NCBI RefSeq assembly: GCF_017912535.1
Contig: NZ_JAERQK010000002.1
Span: forward strand, 124,001-188,000
From: Motiliproteus sediminis
GTDB lineage: Bacteria; Pseudomonadota; Gammaproteobacteria; Pseudomonadales; Balneatricaceae
Reading direction: 5' to 3'
DNA length: 64,000 nucleotides
Shown: piece by piece, positions 17,982 to 28,841 of the stretch
Position numbering within the stretch: the stretch's first letter is position 1
Layout: each line of letters starts with the position of its first letter
Program-made: the position numbers and the translations under genes
Notes under the pieces: model-generated
What the model was told of the DNA's origin: nothing
Seen by the model: the letters and a program-made list of their open reading frames with translations, nothing else
Databases searched by the model: none

Positions 17982-19139
17982 TCAGAACAGCCGTGTCCAG
18001 CTGAGCGACAAGGAACCGTAATCGTGGCTGCTGGGCTGAGTGGTGAACTCCTTGGTTCGCAAGATACGGGCGTAAGAGATCTCCAGATCACCCAGCACCA
18101 GCGCCACGCCGTAGGCCAGGTCCGCCACCAGCGGCTCCTTGTCAACACTATGACTGTCGCTGAAGCTGTTGCCGTCAAGGAAGATATCCCGCAGCACCCA
18201 ACGCCCGTCCAGCGATGCGAACAGGTGCACTCCGCGGCGCAGTTTGTCCAGCCGGGCCGCGTCCAGCGGCGAGGGGTGATAATCAGCCCCGGGGGCGCTG
18301 TTGTCACCTCCGGGCCGCAGCGCCGAGGTGCCGAAGTCGTCGGGGATATTCCAGCCCAGGCGCACTTCGCCGCCGGCATTCAGGTAGGTGGCCACATTAC
18401 CCAGACTGCCGCCCCCATGGAGGATAAGATCGCTCCCCCAGCCACCGAATGCCCGCGTATTTCCCCACTTGCGTTTCTGCTCCCAGATCAGTTGCAGCCC
18501 CGGTTCATTATCGAGCTGGTTATCCCAGCCCTGAAACTTGGCAAATCCGCGCAGTTCATGAATAAAGTCCTGCGTTTCCTGCCCCAGCGCCGCCGGTCCC
18601 ACCATACCAAGATTGAGGCCAAGGGTATCGAGCCGGTTATCACGGCGCAGATTATAAGCCACTCCGGTGTAGAGCCAGCCTGCGTAGGGGCGCTGGTCCG
18701 ACACCACCTCGGTGGCGTTGATATCCTCGGGGGTATAAATTGATTGGCCAATACTGAATACCAACCGCCGCTCCTGCAGACAGTTACCCTCGTCGCCGGG
18801 CAACACCCCCCGCATCGCCTTGTTGAGCGCGATGATCCAGGGCGCCAGCTGTGGGTCATCGGTGAAACTGGCGAGAACAGGTGAGATCAGCGACACCCGA
18901 ATGCCATTGGTGTAGTTCTGATCAGTCTCCTCGAACAGGTCATTTTCAAAATACAGGTTGCCTACCCAGTGTTCCCGACCCTGTACTGTCGAAGGGGCCG
19001 CACAATCAGCCACCGCGCTTTGTCCCAGCAGAGAGAACAACAGCAGCATCCCTCCCAGCATGGGCCGCACGCCACTACAACCGGAACTCACTCCGGCGTG
19101 GTAGGTTTCAGTACTGAAGCTGCGTATAATCGCCGCCAT
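17982..19139 (-). CDS. LpxR-like lipid A deacylase family outer-membrane protein (DUF2219)
   Basis: 385 residues from the ATG at 19137-19139, which has AGGGGAG five bases upstream; a later ATG at 19061, just before the hydrophobic LLLFSLLGQSAVA, is the alternative. The mature protein has the family start NLYFENDLFEETDQNYTNGI, RPYAGWLYTG and a C-terminal beta strand ending in LF. LpxR removes the 3'-O-linked acyl chains of lipid A in the outer membrane using Asn/Asp and His residues. Function here is by family resemblance. The gene is divergent from, and its chosen start overlaps, the DUF3530 gene. Confidence 0.84.
   Translation of the reverse strand: MAAIIRSFSTETYHAGVSSGCSGVRPMLGGMLLLFSLLGQSAVADCAAPSTVQGREHWVGNLYFENDLFEETDQNYTNGIRVSLISPVLASFTDDPQLAPWIIALNKAMRGVLPGDEGNCLQERRLVFSIGQSIYTPEDINATEVVSDQRPYAGWLYTGVAYNLRRDNRLDTLGLNLGMVGPAALGQETQDFIHELRGFAKFQGWDNQLDNEPGLQLIWEQKRKWGNTRAFGGWGSDLILHGGGSLGNVATYLNAGGEVRLGWNIPDDFGTSALRPGGDNSAPGADYHPSPLDAARLDKLRRGVHLFASLDGRWVLRDIFLDGNSFSDSHSVDKEPLVADLAYGVALVLGDLEISYARILRTKEFTTQPSSHDYGSLSLSWTRLF
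19125..19130 (+). promoter_or_regulatory. Perfect -10 box of the DUF3530 gene
   Basis: TATAAT ends seven bases before the ATG at 19138, so a transcript from it would be nearly leaderless. The -35 region is poor. The box lies inside the coding sequence of the divergent LpxR-like gene if that gene starts at 19139. Confidence 0.5.
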
Positions 19140-20091
19140 GCATACTCCCCTCTGGCGTACCTGTTTTTTAGCCCTTGGCCTGTCGCTGCTGGCGGGCGCG
19201 GCGCTGGCCGCCGACCCAGCAGCCGACGCTACCCCGCCCGCAGGCGACAGCGAGCGGCTGCTGCCTGACAAGGAGCAGGAGCGGATGATCGCGCTGGCCG
19301 CCAGTCAGCCCGCCAGCACCACTCCATTGTGGCTGGAAACCCAGCACGAATCCTATCTGGCCCTGTACCAGCCCGCCAACCGCCCCCAGCCCCGGGGCGG
19401 AGTTCTGTTGCTGCCCCACGACCGTACCAGCCCCGACTGGCCCGGGGCGATGCAAACACTGCGCCGCGGACTACCGGATAAAGGCTGGCACACCCTGGCC
19501 ATCGCCCTGCCGGACGAACCGCTGCCACTGCTGCCGCGCTTTGAGAGTGCCAGCGATGCCGCAACCAGCAACGAAGAGTCACCATTGCAGGACCACTACC
19601 TGCGCATCAGCCAACGGATAGAGACCGCGCTGGCCGCTCTGCGCGAACGCGGCGCCACCAAGATCTACCTGATCGGTGAAGGCAGCGGTGGCTACTGGAC
19701 CAACCGCTACGTCAGCGAACACCTGGGGGAGCAACTCTACCCGATTCTGATCGATGCCAGTGAACCCAACACCGCGGTGCAGCCGCTGCACCAACTGACC
19801 GATGCCCTGTCGATGCCGGCCCTGGACCTCTACCACGGCGATGGTCTGGGCCAGACTGCCGCAGCGCGCGCCGCCAAGCTGCGCGCCGATGCCGCGCGCC
19901 GCGCCGGCCACTCAAGCTATTTCAGCGTCCGCATGCCACCGCAAGCCGACGATTGGCGTCAGACCGACCCACGCCTGCTGTCCCTGATCAGCGGTATGAT
20001 CGACAAGCGACTCGAGGCCGCTTCGCAACCCCAGCCCCAGCCGGAACCGGAGCCGGCCCGTGGCCAGCAGCGCCCGGGGCGTCGAGGCTAG
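19138..20091 (+). CDS. DUF3530 family secreted alpha/beta hydrolase-like protein
   Basis: 317 residues. A signal peptide (LALGLSLLAGAALAA) precedes an alpha/beta-hydrolase-like region: GGVLLLPHD as the first strand, then GEGSGGYW at the position of the nucleophile elbow, with serine in GSG. The C-terminal 25 residues are rich in Pro, Gln and Glu (QPQPQPEPEP). Substrate unknown. No ribosome site is visible before the ATG, in line with a leaderless message from the -10 box at 19125. Confidence 0.8.
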   Translation: MHTPLWRTCFLALGLSLLAGAALAADPAADATPPAGDSERLLPDKEQERMIALAASQPASTTPLWLETQHESYLALYQPANRPQPRGGVLLLPHDRTSPDWPGAMQTLRRGLPDKGWHTLAIALPDEPLPLLPRFESASDAATSNEESPLQDHYLRISQRIETALAALRERGATKIYLIGEGSGGYWTNRYVSEHLGEQLYPILIDASEPNTAVQPLHQLTDALSMPALDLYHGDGLGQTAAARAAKLRADAARRAGHSSYFSVRMPPQADDWRQTDPRLLSLISGMIDKRLEAASQPQPQPEPEPARGQQRPGRRG

Positions 20092-20142
20092 ATCCTGTGC
20101 CCCACACCCACGGCCTGAAGTCCGGCACAGCATGGCGCTTGT

Positions 20143-20967
20143 CTAGCGCTGTCCACGTGCCTTGCGCACCCGGTCGTAGGCGGCCTGAATCTCCTGAGTT
20201 TTCTCTTTAGCCAGCTGCATCATCTCTTCCGGCAACCCCTTGGCGATCAGCTTATCGGGGTGATGCTGGCTCATCAGCTTGCGATAGGCGCGCTTAACCT
20301 CGGCATCAGTGGCGCTTTCGCTTACTCCAAGCACTCCGTAGGCATCGGCCAGTCGCTCGCCGCTGGCCTCACCCTGCTGGTGCGAGCGATAGGCCTGCCC
20401 GTGAAAAGCCTGCTCGGCGCGGCAGCGAAACAGGATCTGCTCCAGGTCGGCGTAGCTGATCTGCAGCTGGGTGCAGATCGCCTGTATCACGCTGAGTTCT
20501 TGCGGGCTGACGTCACCATCAGCAAACGCCGCCTGCAGCTGGATTTCGACAAACATCTGCTTGACCGAGCGGCGGTGACGTATCAGGCGCGCCAGCGGCA
20601 CCATCACCTCATTGATATCAAAGTCGGACTGTTTGCCGCGGGTAAACAGCTCGATCGCCTGCTGGCGTTTATCTACGGACAGATTCATCCGCGCCATCAC
20701 ATCGCGGGCAAACTGGATCTCGTTCTCGGATACCCGACCGTCGGCCTTGGCCAGCTTACCCATTACCGCAAAGGTAGCCTCGAAGAACGCCTGCTGCGGA
20801 TTGAGCGTACTGAGCTTGAAGCCGTTGAAAGCGTTTTGCAGACCGTAGCCTACAGCTGCACCAAACAGCAGACCGATGAAGCCACCGCTGAACAGCCCCA
20901 GCAGCGCGCCAATCAGAATGCCGGTGCGATTGTTGTACACCAGACTGCCGAACTGCTCCGCTTTCAT
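20143..20967 (-). CDS. djlA: DjlA-type co-chaperone (TerB-like plus DnaJ domain)
   Basis: 274 residues. The N-terminus has a glycine-rich membrane segment ([23 protein letters not shown]), the middle (about 60-180) is a TerB-like helical domain, and the C-terminus is a J-domain with HPD in SQHHPDKL. DjlA stimulates DnaK ATPase and is anchored in the inner membrane. Its start overlaps the murU stop by four bases (ATGA). Confidence 0.9.
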   Translation of the reverse strand: MKAEQFGSLVYNNRTGILIGALLGLFSGGFIGLLFGAAVGYGLQNAFNGFKLSTLNPQQAFFEATFAVMGKLAKADGRVSENEIQFARDVMARMNLSVDKRQQAIELFTRGKQSDFDINEVMVPLARLIRHRRSVKQMFVEIQLQAAFADGDVSPQELSVIQAICTQLQISYADLEQILFRCRAEQAFHGQAYRSHQQGEASGERLADAYGVLGVSESATDAEVKRAYRKLMSQHHPDKLIAKGLPEEMMQLAKEKTQEIQAAYDRVRKARGQR

Positions 20968-21644
20968 AACTCCTGCTCCTTGCTCCGAAAATGCTGATCC
21001 AGCTGTTGCAGCCGCGCCGGTGTTCCCACGTCGAGCCAGAACCCCGAATGATACTGTCCGCCAACACGCCCCGCCGCCATCGCCCGGCGCAACAGCGGCG
21101 CCAAGGGAAACGCACCATCGCTCTGGCCGTTAAACAGTGCCGGCGAGAGCAGACTGACACCGCTGAAGGTCAGGCGCTGTCCGGCACCGTCACTGCTCAC
21201 CCGACCGGCATCATCGAGGACAAAATCCCCGCCGGGGTTGTGCGTCGGATTATCGACCAGTACCAGATGGGCAAGATCATCACCCAGCGTCGGCAACGTG
21301 CCAAAATTGAGGTCGCAACTGATATCGCCGTTAACCAACAGAAACGGCTGATCACCCAGCAGCGCCAGCGCACGGTAAATACCGCCGCCAGTTTCCAGAG
21401 GTTCGCCCTCGCGCGAATAAGCGATCTGCACACCCCAGGGTTCACCGTCGCCCAGTGCCGCTTCGATCTGCTCGCCGCAATAAGCGGTATTGATCACCAG
21501 TTGGCGGAAACCGGCCGCGGCCAGCTGCTCGATATGGTGCACGATCAGCGCTTTCCCACCCGCCTGTAACAACGGTTTAGGGCAGTGGTCGGTCAGCGGC
21601 CGCATCCGGGTTCCAAGCCCGGCGGCAAGAATCATCGCTTTCAC
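20964..21644 (-). CDS. murU: N-acetylmuramate 1-phosphate uridylyltransferase
   Basis: 226 residues with the nucleotidyltransferase signature [28 protein letters not shown] for metal binding and [11 protein letters not shown]. It converts MurNAc-1-P to UDP-MurNAc in the fosfomycin-tolerant recycling bypass known from Pseudomonas. Overlaps amgK and djlA by four bases on each side, so the three are one coupled unit. Confidence 0.92.
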   Translation of the reverse strand: MKAMILAAGLGTRMRPLTDHCPKPLLQAGGKALIVHHIEQLAAAGFRQLVINTAYCGEQIEAALGDGEPWGVQIAYSREGEPLETGGGIYRALALLGDQPFLLVNGDISCDLNFGTLPTLGDDLAHLVLVDNPTHNPGGDFVLDDAGRVSSDGAGQRLTFSGVSLLSPALFNGQSDGAFPLAPLLRRAMAAGRVGGQYHSGFWLDVGTPARLQQLDQHFRSKEQEL

Positions 21645-22690
21645 CCGATCGCCTCCAGCGCCTTGGCGTCAAAGTAACCACTCTGCGCCATCGCCGGCAG
21701 CAACCGCTCGCGTAGCAACAGGGAAAGGCCGGCAAACTCCGGGTAGCGCTCCCCAACGCTGAGCAGGTAATGAAAGGTCAGCGGAATATCCTTTAGATAG
21801 CCGACTTTGCCATCTCGTAGCATCAGGCGGGCAAAGATGCCCAACACTTTAAGATGACGCTGCATCCCCATCAGGTCGAACCAACGCAAGAATTGCGCTG
21901 CCGGTACTACCGCCATGATGGTGGCCTCTTCTGCCATCCGCTGATACCTCAGAGCCCAGCTTTCCACCTGTTCCTCGGGCCACTGGATATAGCAATCACG
22001 CAACAGCGATACCAGATCGTAGGTCACCGGCCCCAGTACGGCGTCCTGAAAGTCGATCACACCCGGCGTCGCCTCCGCGGTGACCATCAGATTGCGGCTG
22101 TGATAGTCGCGGTGGACGCAGACCTGCGGTTGATCCAGCGCCGAATCCACCAGACGCTGCTCTACCGCCGCCAGCATATTTTGCTCTTTATTGCCCAGCT
22201 GCTGGCCCAGCAGCTGGGTGACAAACCAGTCGCCAAACAGCGCCATCTCACGTTTGAGCAGCGCCTCATCGTAAGGCGGTAGCGGCTTGCCGAGGATTGA
22301 GCGGCACTGTTGGATGTGGGTCAGGGTCAGCATCGCCTTGTGGTAGAGCTGATCAGCATTGTGCGCGTTGAGATGGGGCAGATACAGCTCATCTCCCAGA
22401 TCTGACAGCAACATGAACCCCTGCGTCAGGTCGGCCTCATGCACCTTTGGTGCATGGATCTCCAGCGGTTCCCAGGCGCGGGCGATCGCGACAAAAGGCG
22501 CGCTGTCCTCTTTATCAGGCGGCGCATCAACGGCGATCCAGCTCAGGTTGTGGCTGCGCACGCGAAAATAGCGCCGAAAACTGGCGTCGCCAGAGACAGT
22601 GTCCAGCGACCAGTCCGGTGTCAGGTCTATACCCAGACGTTCAAAGGTCGCTGCAATCCAGGTACGCAACTGTTCACGCCGCTTATCCAT
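21641..22690 (-). CDS. amgK: N-acetylmuramate/N-acetylglucosamine anomeric kinase
   Basis: 349 residues of the aminoglycoside phosphotransferase fold: [14 protein letters not shown] with the catalytic Asp, then [23 protein letters not shown] for metal binding. It phosphorylates MurNAc at C1 and feeds MurU. It is divergent from lptD across 160 bases, which places cell-wall recycling beside outer-membrane assembly genes. Confidence 0.92.
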   Translation of the reverse strand: MDKRREQLRTWIAATFERLGIDLTPDWSLDTVSGDASFRRYFRVRSHNLSWIAVDAPPDKEDSAPFVAIARAWEPLEIHAPKVHEADLTQGFMLLSDLGDELYLPHLNAHNADQLYHKAMLTLTHIQQCRSILGKPLPPYDEALLKREMALFGDWFVTQLLGQQLGNKEQNMLAAVEQRLVDSALDQPQVCVHRDYHSRNLMVTAEATPGVIDFQDAVLGPVTYDLVSLLRDCYIQWPEEQVESWALRYQRMAEEATIMAVVPAAQFLRWFDLMGMQRHLKVLGIFARLMLRDGKVGYLKDIPLTFHYLLSVGERYPEFAGLSLLLRERLLPAMAQSGYFDAKALEAIG

Positions 22691-22850
22691 CTAATTCTCC
22701 GACTCCAGGGGGTGCACAGGGATTTCCCCCTTCTCCCCGATGCTTTATCATTCGCGGTTGCTGTGGAAACGCGCATAGTAACAAGAAAACCATCATGATC
22801 GGACAGGGCATTCCCGTCCGGCACGCTGCCCCGGGAGCCAGCACCCCCTC

Positions 22851-25340
22851 ATGTCCCTGCAACCCTGTTCACGCCTTGCTGCCCTGTCGCTCGCTCTGGT
22901 TCTCAGCCAGCTCCCGGCAACGGCGACCGCAGCAGCCGGCGGCGGTTGGGACTGCAGTGCCACTGACGATGGCTGGAACTGCAACGGCCCGGCCACCCCG
23001 GCAACAGCAGCCACCGCCAGCGCCGTCCCCGAACAGAGCGCTCGGTTGACCACGGCCAGGGCTAGCGGGTTCCTGGTTGCCTACCCCGACGCCTATGCCG
23101 ACCCCTTCAGTGGCAACCCGTTCGCCTACCTGGACTGGTACCCGCACCCTGACGGAGTCTCGCCGCAAACCCACTGCGAAGGCGGCTACCTGACCCCTCG
23201 ACTGCGCTTCGACGACGGCAGGCTCCCGGATGACCAGCAGCCCATTTTCGCCAGCGCCGACAGCAGCAATACTGAAGGCAACCGCCTGACCCGACTCGAG
23301 GGGAATGTTTACCTGCGCAAGGGCGATCGCCAGATCCGCAGCCAGCAAGCCTCCATCGAACACCAGGCCGAACAGGCCCAACTGGACGGGCTGGTACAGA
23401 TACGAGAGCCCAACCTGCTGCTGCTGGGCGAGCGCGCGGAGATCGACTTTGGCAAAGGGGGCGCTACGGTGCGCGACGCCGAATTCGTGATCCATGCCAG
23501 CGAATTACGCGGCGACGCCGACTCCATTGAGCGGCTTGAAAACGGCCATGTGGTGATTCACGACGGCCGCTACACCCGTTGCCAGCCCGGCAACGACTCC
23601 TGGACCATCAACGGCAGTGAGATCGTACTCCGCCCCGACACCGGACTGGGATCGGTCTCCCACGCTACCCTGAGGCTGGGAGATGTGCCGGTACTCTACG
23701 TCCCCTATATGTACTTCCCCATCGATGACCGTCGCATGTCGGGATTCCTGCCGCCGCGCCTGTCGGTGGATAAAACCAACGGCGTTGATATCACCGTTCC
23801 CTATTACTTTAATCTCGCTCCCCACTACGATGACACCCTGACCATCCGGCAGATAGAAAAACGCGGCACCCAGCTGGAGAACGAGTTCCGCTATCTGCAC
23901 CCGGTGGGGCTGTTTGCGCTCAGTACCTCCTGGCTCGGCAGCGACAAGATTCAGGGCGACGACCGCTGGCTGTTCGGCTTCGACCACAGCGGCAGTCCCG
24001 CCCGCGGCTGGCGCTCCCAGATCGACTTTACCCGGGTCAGCGATGAAACCTACTTTGACGATCTGGGCACCCATCTGGATATCAACCGGGACACCCATCT
24101 GCAGCAACTGGGCAGCGTCAACTACAGCGGCAGCAGCCACAATTTTTCACTGGTGGCGCAGGATTATCAGGTGATCGACCTGGCCACCACCGACCCCTAC
24201 GCCAAACTACCGCAAGCCACCTTCTGGGGTTCGCCCGCAGCCTGGAACAGCGACCGGCTGCAGCTCAAATACCTGGCGGAGGTCACCCGTTTCGACCGCA
24301 ACCCCGAGGACTTCACCGGCAGCGCCCGTACCACGGGTGATCGCGCCTATGTCGAGGCAAGCATCGGCACCCCCTTTAACTGGCCCTGGGCTTTCATTCG
24401 CCCCAGCATTGAGTTGAGCCATACCCGCTACGCGCTGGAAAACCAGCCTGCGGGCACAGACGATGCGCCCTCGCGTACCCAGCCGCGCTTCAGCCTCGAT
24501 ACCGGCTTGTTCTTTGAACGCCCGGTGAGTCTGGGCGAAGATGCTTACATTCAAACGCTGGAACCGCGGCTGTTTCTGGTGGAGGCACCCTTCAGGGATC
24601 AGAGCGAGCTGCCCAACTTCGATAGCGGTGAACTCACCTTCGGCTTCGGCCAACTGTTCCGCAAGGACCGCTTCAGCGGCCGCGATCGTACCGGCGACAC
24701 CCGACAGGCCACGATCGGCGTAACCAGCCGCTTTCTCGAAAGCAGCGGCCGCGAACGTTTCGCCCTAAGCGGTGGCCAGATTTTCTATTTTGAAGATCGC
24801 GAGGTGCGCCTGGACGGCGGCGCGCCGGCACTGGAAGAGGAGCGTTCGGAGTTCGCCGCCGAAGCCTCCTGGCGCGCCAGCGACGCCCTGACCCTGAGTG
24901 CCGACGCGCTGTGGACCGAGGACTTCAGCCACAACAGGGTCCGCAACTTCAAGCTCGGTTACCGCAGCGATCTTGACCATCAGTTCCACACCAACTACCG
25001 CTTCACTGACGACGAACTGGAACAGCTCGACCTGTCACTGATCTGGCCGCTCAACAGCCGCTGGAGCGTGGTCGGCCGCTGGCTGCAGGATCTGGAAAAC
25101 AGTGAACCTCTGGACCAGATCGCAGGTCTGGAATATGAGAACTGCTGCTGGCAGGTCCGCACCCTGTACCGCTACTGGATCAACGACAATAGCGTGCAGC
25201 GGGAAAACGAAGGTATCTTTTTCCAGATTGTGCTCAAAGGCCTTGGCAGCCTGGGTGCGCAAGCTGCCGGTGACAGCGGCGGCAGTGCCAAGAGCTTCCT
25301 CAAAGACATTACCGGATTCGAAGAACGAGAGGATTTATGA
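22851..25340 (+). CDS. lptD: LPS-assembly outer-membrane protein LptD
   Basis: 829 residues with signal peptide (LALVLSQLPATATAAA). An N-terminal OstA-like jellyroll (about 130-250, LEGNVYLRKGDRQIRSQQASIE) precedes a large beta barrel. It inserts lipopolysaccharide into the outer leaflet with LptE. The late EYENCCWQVR (two adjacent Cys) matches the Cys pair needed for the interdomain disulfides. First gene of a run with surA, pdxA, rsmA, apaG and apaH; its stop overlaps surA by four bases. No strong ribosome site precedes the ATG. Confidence 0.96.
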   Translation: MSLQPCSRLAALSLALVLSQLPATATAAAGGGWDCSATDDGWNCNGPATPATAATASAVPEQSARLTTARASGFLVAYPDAYADPFSGNPFAYLDWYPHPDGVSPQTHCEGGYLTPRLRFDDGRLPDDQQPIFASADSSNTEGNRLTRLEGNVYLRKGDRQIRSQQASIEHQAEQAQLDGLVQIREPNLLLLGERAEIDFGKGGATVRDAEFVIHASELRGDADSIERLENGHVVIHDGRYTRCQPGNDSWTINGSEIVLRPDTGLGSVSHATLRLGDVPVLYVPYMYFPIDDRRMSGFLPPRLSVDKTNGVDITVPYYFNLAPHYDDTLTIRQIEKRGTQLENEFRYLHPVGLFALSTSWLGSDKIQGDDRWLFGFDHSGSPARGWRSQIDFTRVSDETYFDDLGTHLDINRDTHLQQLGSVNYSGSSHNFSLVAQDYQVIDLATTDPYAKLPQATFWGSPAAWNSDRLQLKYLAEVTRFDRNPEDFTGSARTTGDRAYVEASIGTPFNWPWAFIRPSIELSHTRYALENQPAGTDDAPSRTQPRFSLDTGLFFERPVSLGEDAYIQTLEPRLFLVEAPFRDQSELPNFDSGELTFGFGQLFRKDRFSGRDRTGDTRQATIGVTSRFLESSGRERFALSGGQIFYFEDREVRLDGGAPALEEERSEFAAEASWRASDALTLSADALWTEDFSHNRVRNFKLGYRSDLDHQFHTNYRFTDDELEQLDLSLIWPLNSRWSVVGRWLQDLENSEPLDQIAGLEYENCCWQVRTLYRYWINDNSVQRENEGIFFQIVLKGLGSLGAQAAGDSGGSAKSFLKDITGFEEREDL

Positions 25341-26629
25341 CAAGCCGTTTCTCCGCCCTCAGCCGCACCCTGCTGCTGACTACGTTATTGACCGGTGGCG
25401 CCGCCCAGGCACAGGAGCAGTTGCTCGACCAGGTGGTCGCTATCGTCAACAGCAACGTGATCATGCAAACCGAACTCGAACGCCGCGCCGCGGTGATCGA
25501 ACAACAGCTGCAGGAACGCAACACCCCGATCCCTGCGCGCAAGGAATTTTTACAGCAGGTACTGGAGAAGATGATCTCCGACGAACTGCAGATGCAGCAG
25601 GCGGAGCAGAACGGTTTCAAGGTTACCGACCCCGACCTCAACCGCACCGTAGAACGCATCGCCGCCAGCAACAACCTCAGCCTGGAGCAGTTCAAGAACC
25701 AGCTGGAGGCGGAAGGTCAGGATTATCGCGAAGTCCGCGAGCAGATCCGCAGTGAGATGCTGATTACTCAGGTGCGCGAGCGACTGGTGAACCAACGGAT
25801 CCAGATCAGTGACCAGGAGGTGGAGAACTTTCTCGCCTCGGAGCAGGGGCAGCGCAGCGCCGAACCCGACCTGCACCTGCAGCACATCATGATCCCCATT
25901 GCTGAACCGGGCACCGCGGCTGAGCTCACGGCTGCCAGCGACAAGGCCGATAAACTCTACCGCGAACTGCAGCAGGGAGCCGACTTTGCCCGTCTCGCTG
26001 TGGCTCACTCCAAGGGTCAGAGTGCGCTGGAAGGCGGTGACATCGGTTGGCGCAACCTCAGCGAGTTGCCGGAGAAACTCGGTGAGCAGTTGGCTGACAA
26101 ATCCCCCGGCGACATCACCCGCCCCTTTCGGCTTGGCGGCGGCTTTCACCTGCTCAAGATCATCGAGCAACGTGGCGGCAGCGTGCAGATGATCGACCAG
26201 ACCCGAGTGCGCCATATCCTGATCAAGACCAGCGAGATCCGCAACGAACAGCAGGCCGAATCGCTGATCAATGAGATTCACCAGCGGATCAGCAACGGCG
26301 AACCCTTTGACGAGCTGGCGCGCCGCTACAGCGATGATCCCGGCAGCGGCAGCGAGGGCGGCATGCTGGGCTGGGCCTCACCGGGGCAGATGGTGCCGGC
26401 TTTCGAAGGCGCAATGAACCAGACCGCGGTAGGCGAACTCAGCGCCCCGTTCCAGAGCCGCTTTGGCTGGCATATTCTTGAGGTACTGGAGCGCCGCTCG
26501 CAGGACTTCGGCGACCGGATTCTGGCCAACCAGGCCCGCGAAACCATCCGTAAGCGCAAATTCGCAGAAGAAACCTCCAACTGGATGCGAGAGCTACGGT
26601 CACAGGCCTACATCGAGTCCAAACTCTGA
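25337..26629 (+). CDS. surA: Periplasmic chaperone and peptidyl-prolyl isomerase SurA
   Basis: 430 residues: signal peptide ([14 protein letters not shown]), N-terminal chaperone module ([17 protein letters not shown]), two parvulin domains (about 175-275 and 285-385, the second with [17 protein letters not shown]) and a C-terminal helix. It escorts outer-membrane proteins, including LptD, to the Bam complex. Its end overlaps the pdxA start by one base (TGATG). Confidence 0.97.
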   Translation: MTSRFSALSRTLLLTTLLTGGAAQAQEQLLDQVVAIVNSNVIMQTELERRAAVIEQQLQERNTPIPARKEFLQQVLEKMISDELQMQQAEQNGFKVTDPDLNRTVERIAASNNLSLEQFKNQLEAEGQDYREVREQIRSEMLITQVRERLVNQRIQISDQEVENFLASEQGQRSAEPDLHLQHIMIPIAEPGTAAELTAASDKADKLYRELQQGADFARLAVAHSKGQSALEGGDIGWRNLSELPEKLGEQLADKSPGDITRPFRLGGGFHLLKIIEQRGGSVQMIDQTRVRHILIKTSEIRNEQQAESLINEIHQRISNGEPFDELARRYSDDPGSGSEGGMLGWASPGQMVPAFEGAMNQTAVGELSAPFQSRFGWHILEVLERRSQDFGDRILANQARETIRKRKFAEETSNWMRELRSQAYIESKL

Positions 26630-27627
26630 TGCCCGCCGTCACCCGCCTGGCACTGACGCCAGGGGAACCGGCCGGAATCGGCCCCGATCTCTGCGTGCGT
26701 CTGGCACAGCAGCCGCAACCGCACCAGCTGATCGCCGTCGCTGATCCGGCGCTGCTGCTGGAGCGCGCCAAGCAACTCGGGCTGCCGCTTGAACTGCGAC
26801 CTTACGATCCCTCCCAACCGGCTCACCCCAGCGCTGCTGGCGAGCTGTGGATCGACCCGATTCCGCTGCGCGCAGAGGTCATCTGCGGCCAACTCGACCC
26901 GGCCAACGCCCGCTACGTGCTCGACACCCTGACTCTGGCCGCCAACGGCTGCCTCGACGGCCGCTATGATGCGCTGGTCACCGCCCCGGTGCACAAGGGG
27001 GTGATCAACGACGCCGGCATCCCCTTCAGCGGCCATACCGAGTTTTTGCAGCAGCTCACCGGGGTCGACGAGGTGGTGATGATGCTGGCCACCGAGGGAC
27101 TCCGGGTAGCGTTGGTCACCACTCACCTGCCGCTGTCTGCGGTGCCGGCGGCCATCACCCCGGAGCGGATCAGCCGCGTCACCCGTATCCTCGCCCGCGA
27201 CCTGCGCCAGCGCTTTGGGCTGGCAGCGCCGCGCATTCTGGTCTGCGGCCTCAACCCCCACGCCGGCGAGGGTGGACACCTGGGACGCGAAGAGATCGAC
27301 GTGATCGAGCCGACACTGGCACAACTGCGCAGCGAAGGCCTCGATCTGGTAGGCCCGCTGCCCGCCGACACCCTGTTTACTCCCCACAGTCTGCAGGGTG
27401 CTGATGCGGTGCTGGCGATGTATCATGATCAGGGGCTGCCGGTGCTCAAACACAAAGGCTTCGGTGCCGCCGTCAATATCACCCTGGGGATGCCGATCAT
27501 CCGCACCTCAGTCGATCACGGCACCGCCCTCGACCTTGCCGGCAGCGGCCGAGGTGAGCTGGGCAGCCTGCAAACCGCTATCGCCTGCGCCGCCGAAATG
27601 GCCGGTGCGGACACCACAATCAGGTAA
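26629..27627 (+). CDS. pdxA: 4-hydroxythreonine-4-phosphate dehydrogenase
   Basis: 332 residues. [12 protein letters not shown] at the start, [20 protein letters not shown] and [10 protein letters not shown] carry the metal-binding histidines and substrate residues. It oxidises 4-phosphohydroxy-threonine in pyridoxal phosphate synthesis. Start overlaps the surA stop. Confidence 0.97.
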   Translation: MPAVTRLALTPGEPAGIGPDLCVRLAQQPQPHQLIAVADPALLLERAKQLGLPLELRPYDPSQPAHPSAAGELWIDPIPLRAEVICGQLDPANARYVLDTLTLAANGCLDGRYDALVTAPVHKGVINDAGIPFSGHTEFLQQLTGVDEVVMMLATEGLRVALVTTHLPLSAVPAAITPERISRVTRILARDLRQRFGLAAPRILVCGLNPHAGEGGHLGREEIDVIEPTLAQLRSEGLDLVGPLPADTLFTPHSLQGADAVLAMYHDQGLPVLKHKGFGAAVNITLGMPIIRTSVDHGTALDLAGSGRGELGSLQTAIACAAEMAGADTTIR

Positions 27628-27630
27628 CTC

Positions 27631-28455
27631 ATGGCTAAAAAACCCGCCGGCCATCAGGCGCGCAAGCGCTTCGGCCAGAATTTTCTGCAGGACCCGGGCG
27701 TCATCGCTCGGATCGTGCGCAGCATCGCCCCCAAGCCCGGCGAGCGTCTGGTCGAGATCGGCCCCGGCCTCGGCGCGCTCACCGAACCGCTGCTGGAGGG
27801 TGCGGGCGAGCTGGACGTGGTGGAGCTCGACCGTGACCTGATTCCGATTCTGCGCACCCAGTTCTTTCGCTACGAGGACAACCTGCGCATTCACCATGCC
27901 GACGCCCTGCAGTTTGACTTTGGCAGCCTCAAGCATGACCAACGCCCGCTGCGAGTGGTGGGCAACCTGCCCTACAACATCTCCACCCCGCTGATCTTCC
28001 ACCTGCTGAGCTATTCCAATCTGATCAGCGACATGCATTTTATGCTGCAAAAAGAAGTGGTTGAGCGGCTGGCGGCGCAACCGGGCGAAAGCGCCTACGG
28101 CCGCCTCGGCATCATGGCCCAGTACCGCTGCCGGGTGGACAACCTGTTTCTGGTGCCGCCGGAAGCCTTCGACCCGCGCCCCAAGGTCGATTCCGCCATC
28201 GTCCGCCTGCAGCCCTACGCCGAGCTGCCGCTCAGGGCAGCCGACGACGACGACCTGGCGACGCTGGTCCGCACCGCCTTTGGCCAGCGTCGCAAGACCT
28301 TGCGCAACAACCTCAAGCCGCTGATCGACGCCGAGCAGATCGAAGCGGCCGGCATCGACCCGGGCATTCGCCCCGAACGCCTGACGCTGGCCGAATTTAT
28401 CGCTCTCGCCGATCGCTATACCGCCGTCAAGGCGGAGGAGACCGACCCCTCATGA
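27631..28455 (+). CDS. rsmA: 16S rRNA dimethyladenosine transferase (A1518/A1519)
   Basis: 274 residues. RKRFGQNFLQDPGVI at the N-terminus, SAM-binding VEIGPGLGALT, and the catalytic NLPYNIS motif. It dimethylates two adjacent adenines near the 3' end of 16S rRNA during 30S assembly. Three bases after pdxA and overlapping apaG by four. Confidence 0.97.
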   Translation: MAKKPAGHQARKRFGQNFLQDPGVIARIVRSIAPKPGERLVEIGPGLGALTEPLLEGAGELDVVELDRDLIPILRTQFFRYEDNLRIHHADALQFDFGSLKHDQRPLRVVGNLPYNISTPLIFHLLSYSNLISDMHFMLQKEVVERLAAQPGESAYGRLGIMAQYRCRVDNLFLVPPEAFDPRPKVDSAIVRLQPYAELPLRAADDDDLATLVRTAFGQRRKTLRNNLKPLIDAEQIEAAGIDPGIRPERLTLAEFIALADRYTAVKAEETDPS

Positions 28456-28841
28456 TCAGCGACGACCCGCTCTATCCGCCCATTCGCGTGGATGTGGAAA
28501 CCCAGTACATCGATGAACAATCCGACCCGGATAACCAGCGCTACGTGTTTTCCTACCACATCACCATCACCAACGGCCTGATGGAACCGGTGCAGCTGCT
28601 CAGTCGCTACTGGCGGATTACCGACGGCGACGGCAGCCTGCAAGAGGTTCAGGGCGAAGGCGTGGTGGGTGAGAAGCCCCGTATCGCCCCCGGCGGCAGT
28701 TACAGTTATGCCAGCGGCACCGTAATCGGCACTGAGGTGGGCAGCATGGAGGGCCACTACGACATGCGCACCGACGACGGCGAACACTTCAAGGCGCCGA
28801 TTCCCGCCTTCACCCTGGCTGTCCCCCGCGCCCTGCACTGA
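28452..28841 (+). CDS. apaG: ApaG family protein
   Basis: 129 residues, an all-beta fold. YVFSYHITITNGLMEPVQLLSRYW and GVVGEKPRIAPGGSYSYASG are typical. In E. coli it is linked to Co2+ resistance and Mg2+ efflux, but the molecular role is unsettled. Overlaps rsmA and shares one base with the apaH start. Confidence 0.95.
   Translation: MISDDPLYPPIRVDVETQYIDEQSDPDNQRYVFSYHITITNGLMEPVQLLSRYWRITDGDGSLQEVQGEGVVGEKPRIAPGGSYSYASGTVIGTEVGSMEGHYDMRTDDGEHFKAPIPAFTLAVPRALH

Noticed and set aside
14907-18743. Long plus-strand frames (546 and 539 codons) opposite trpE and rpe/LpxR-like genes
   Set aside because: They mirror the real minus-strand genes, are rich in His, Gln and Arg, and show no family motifs.
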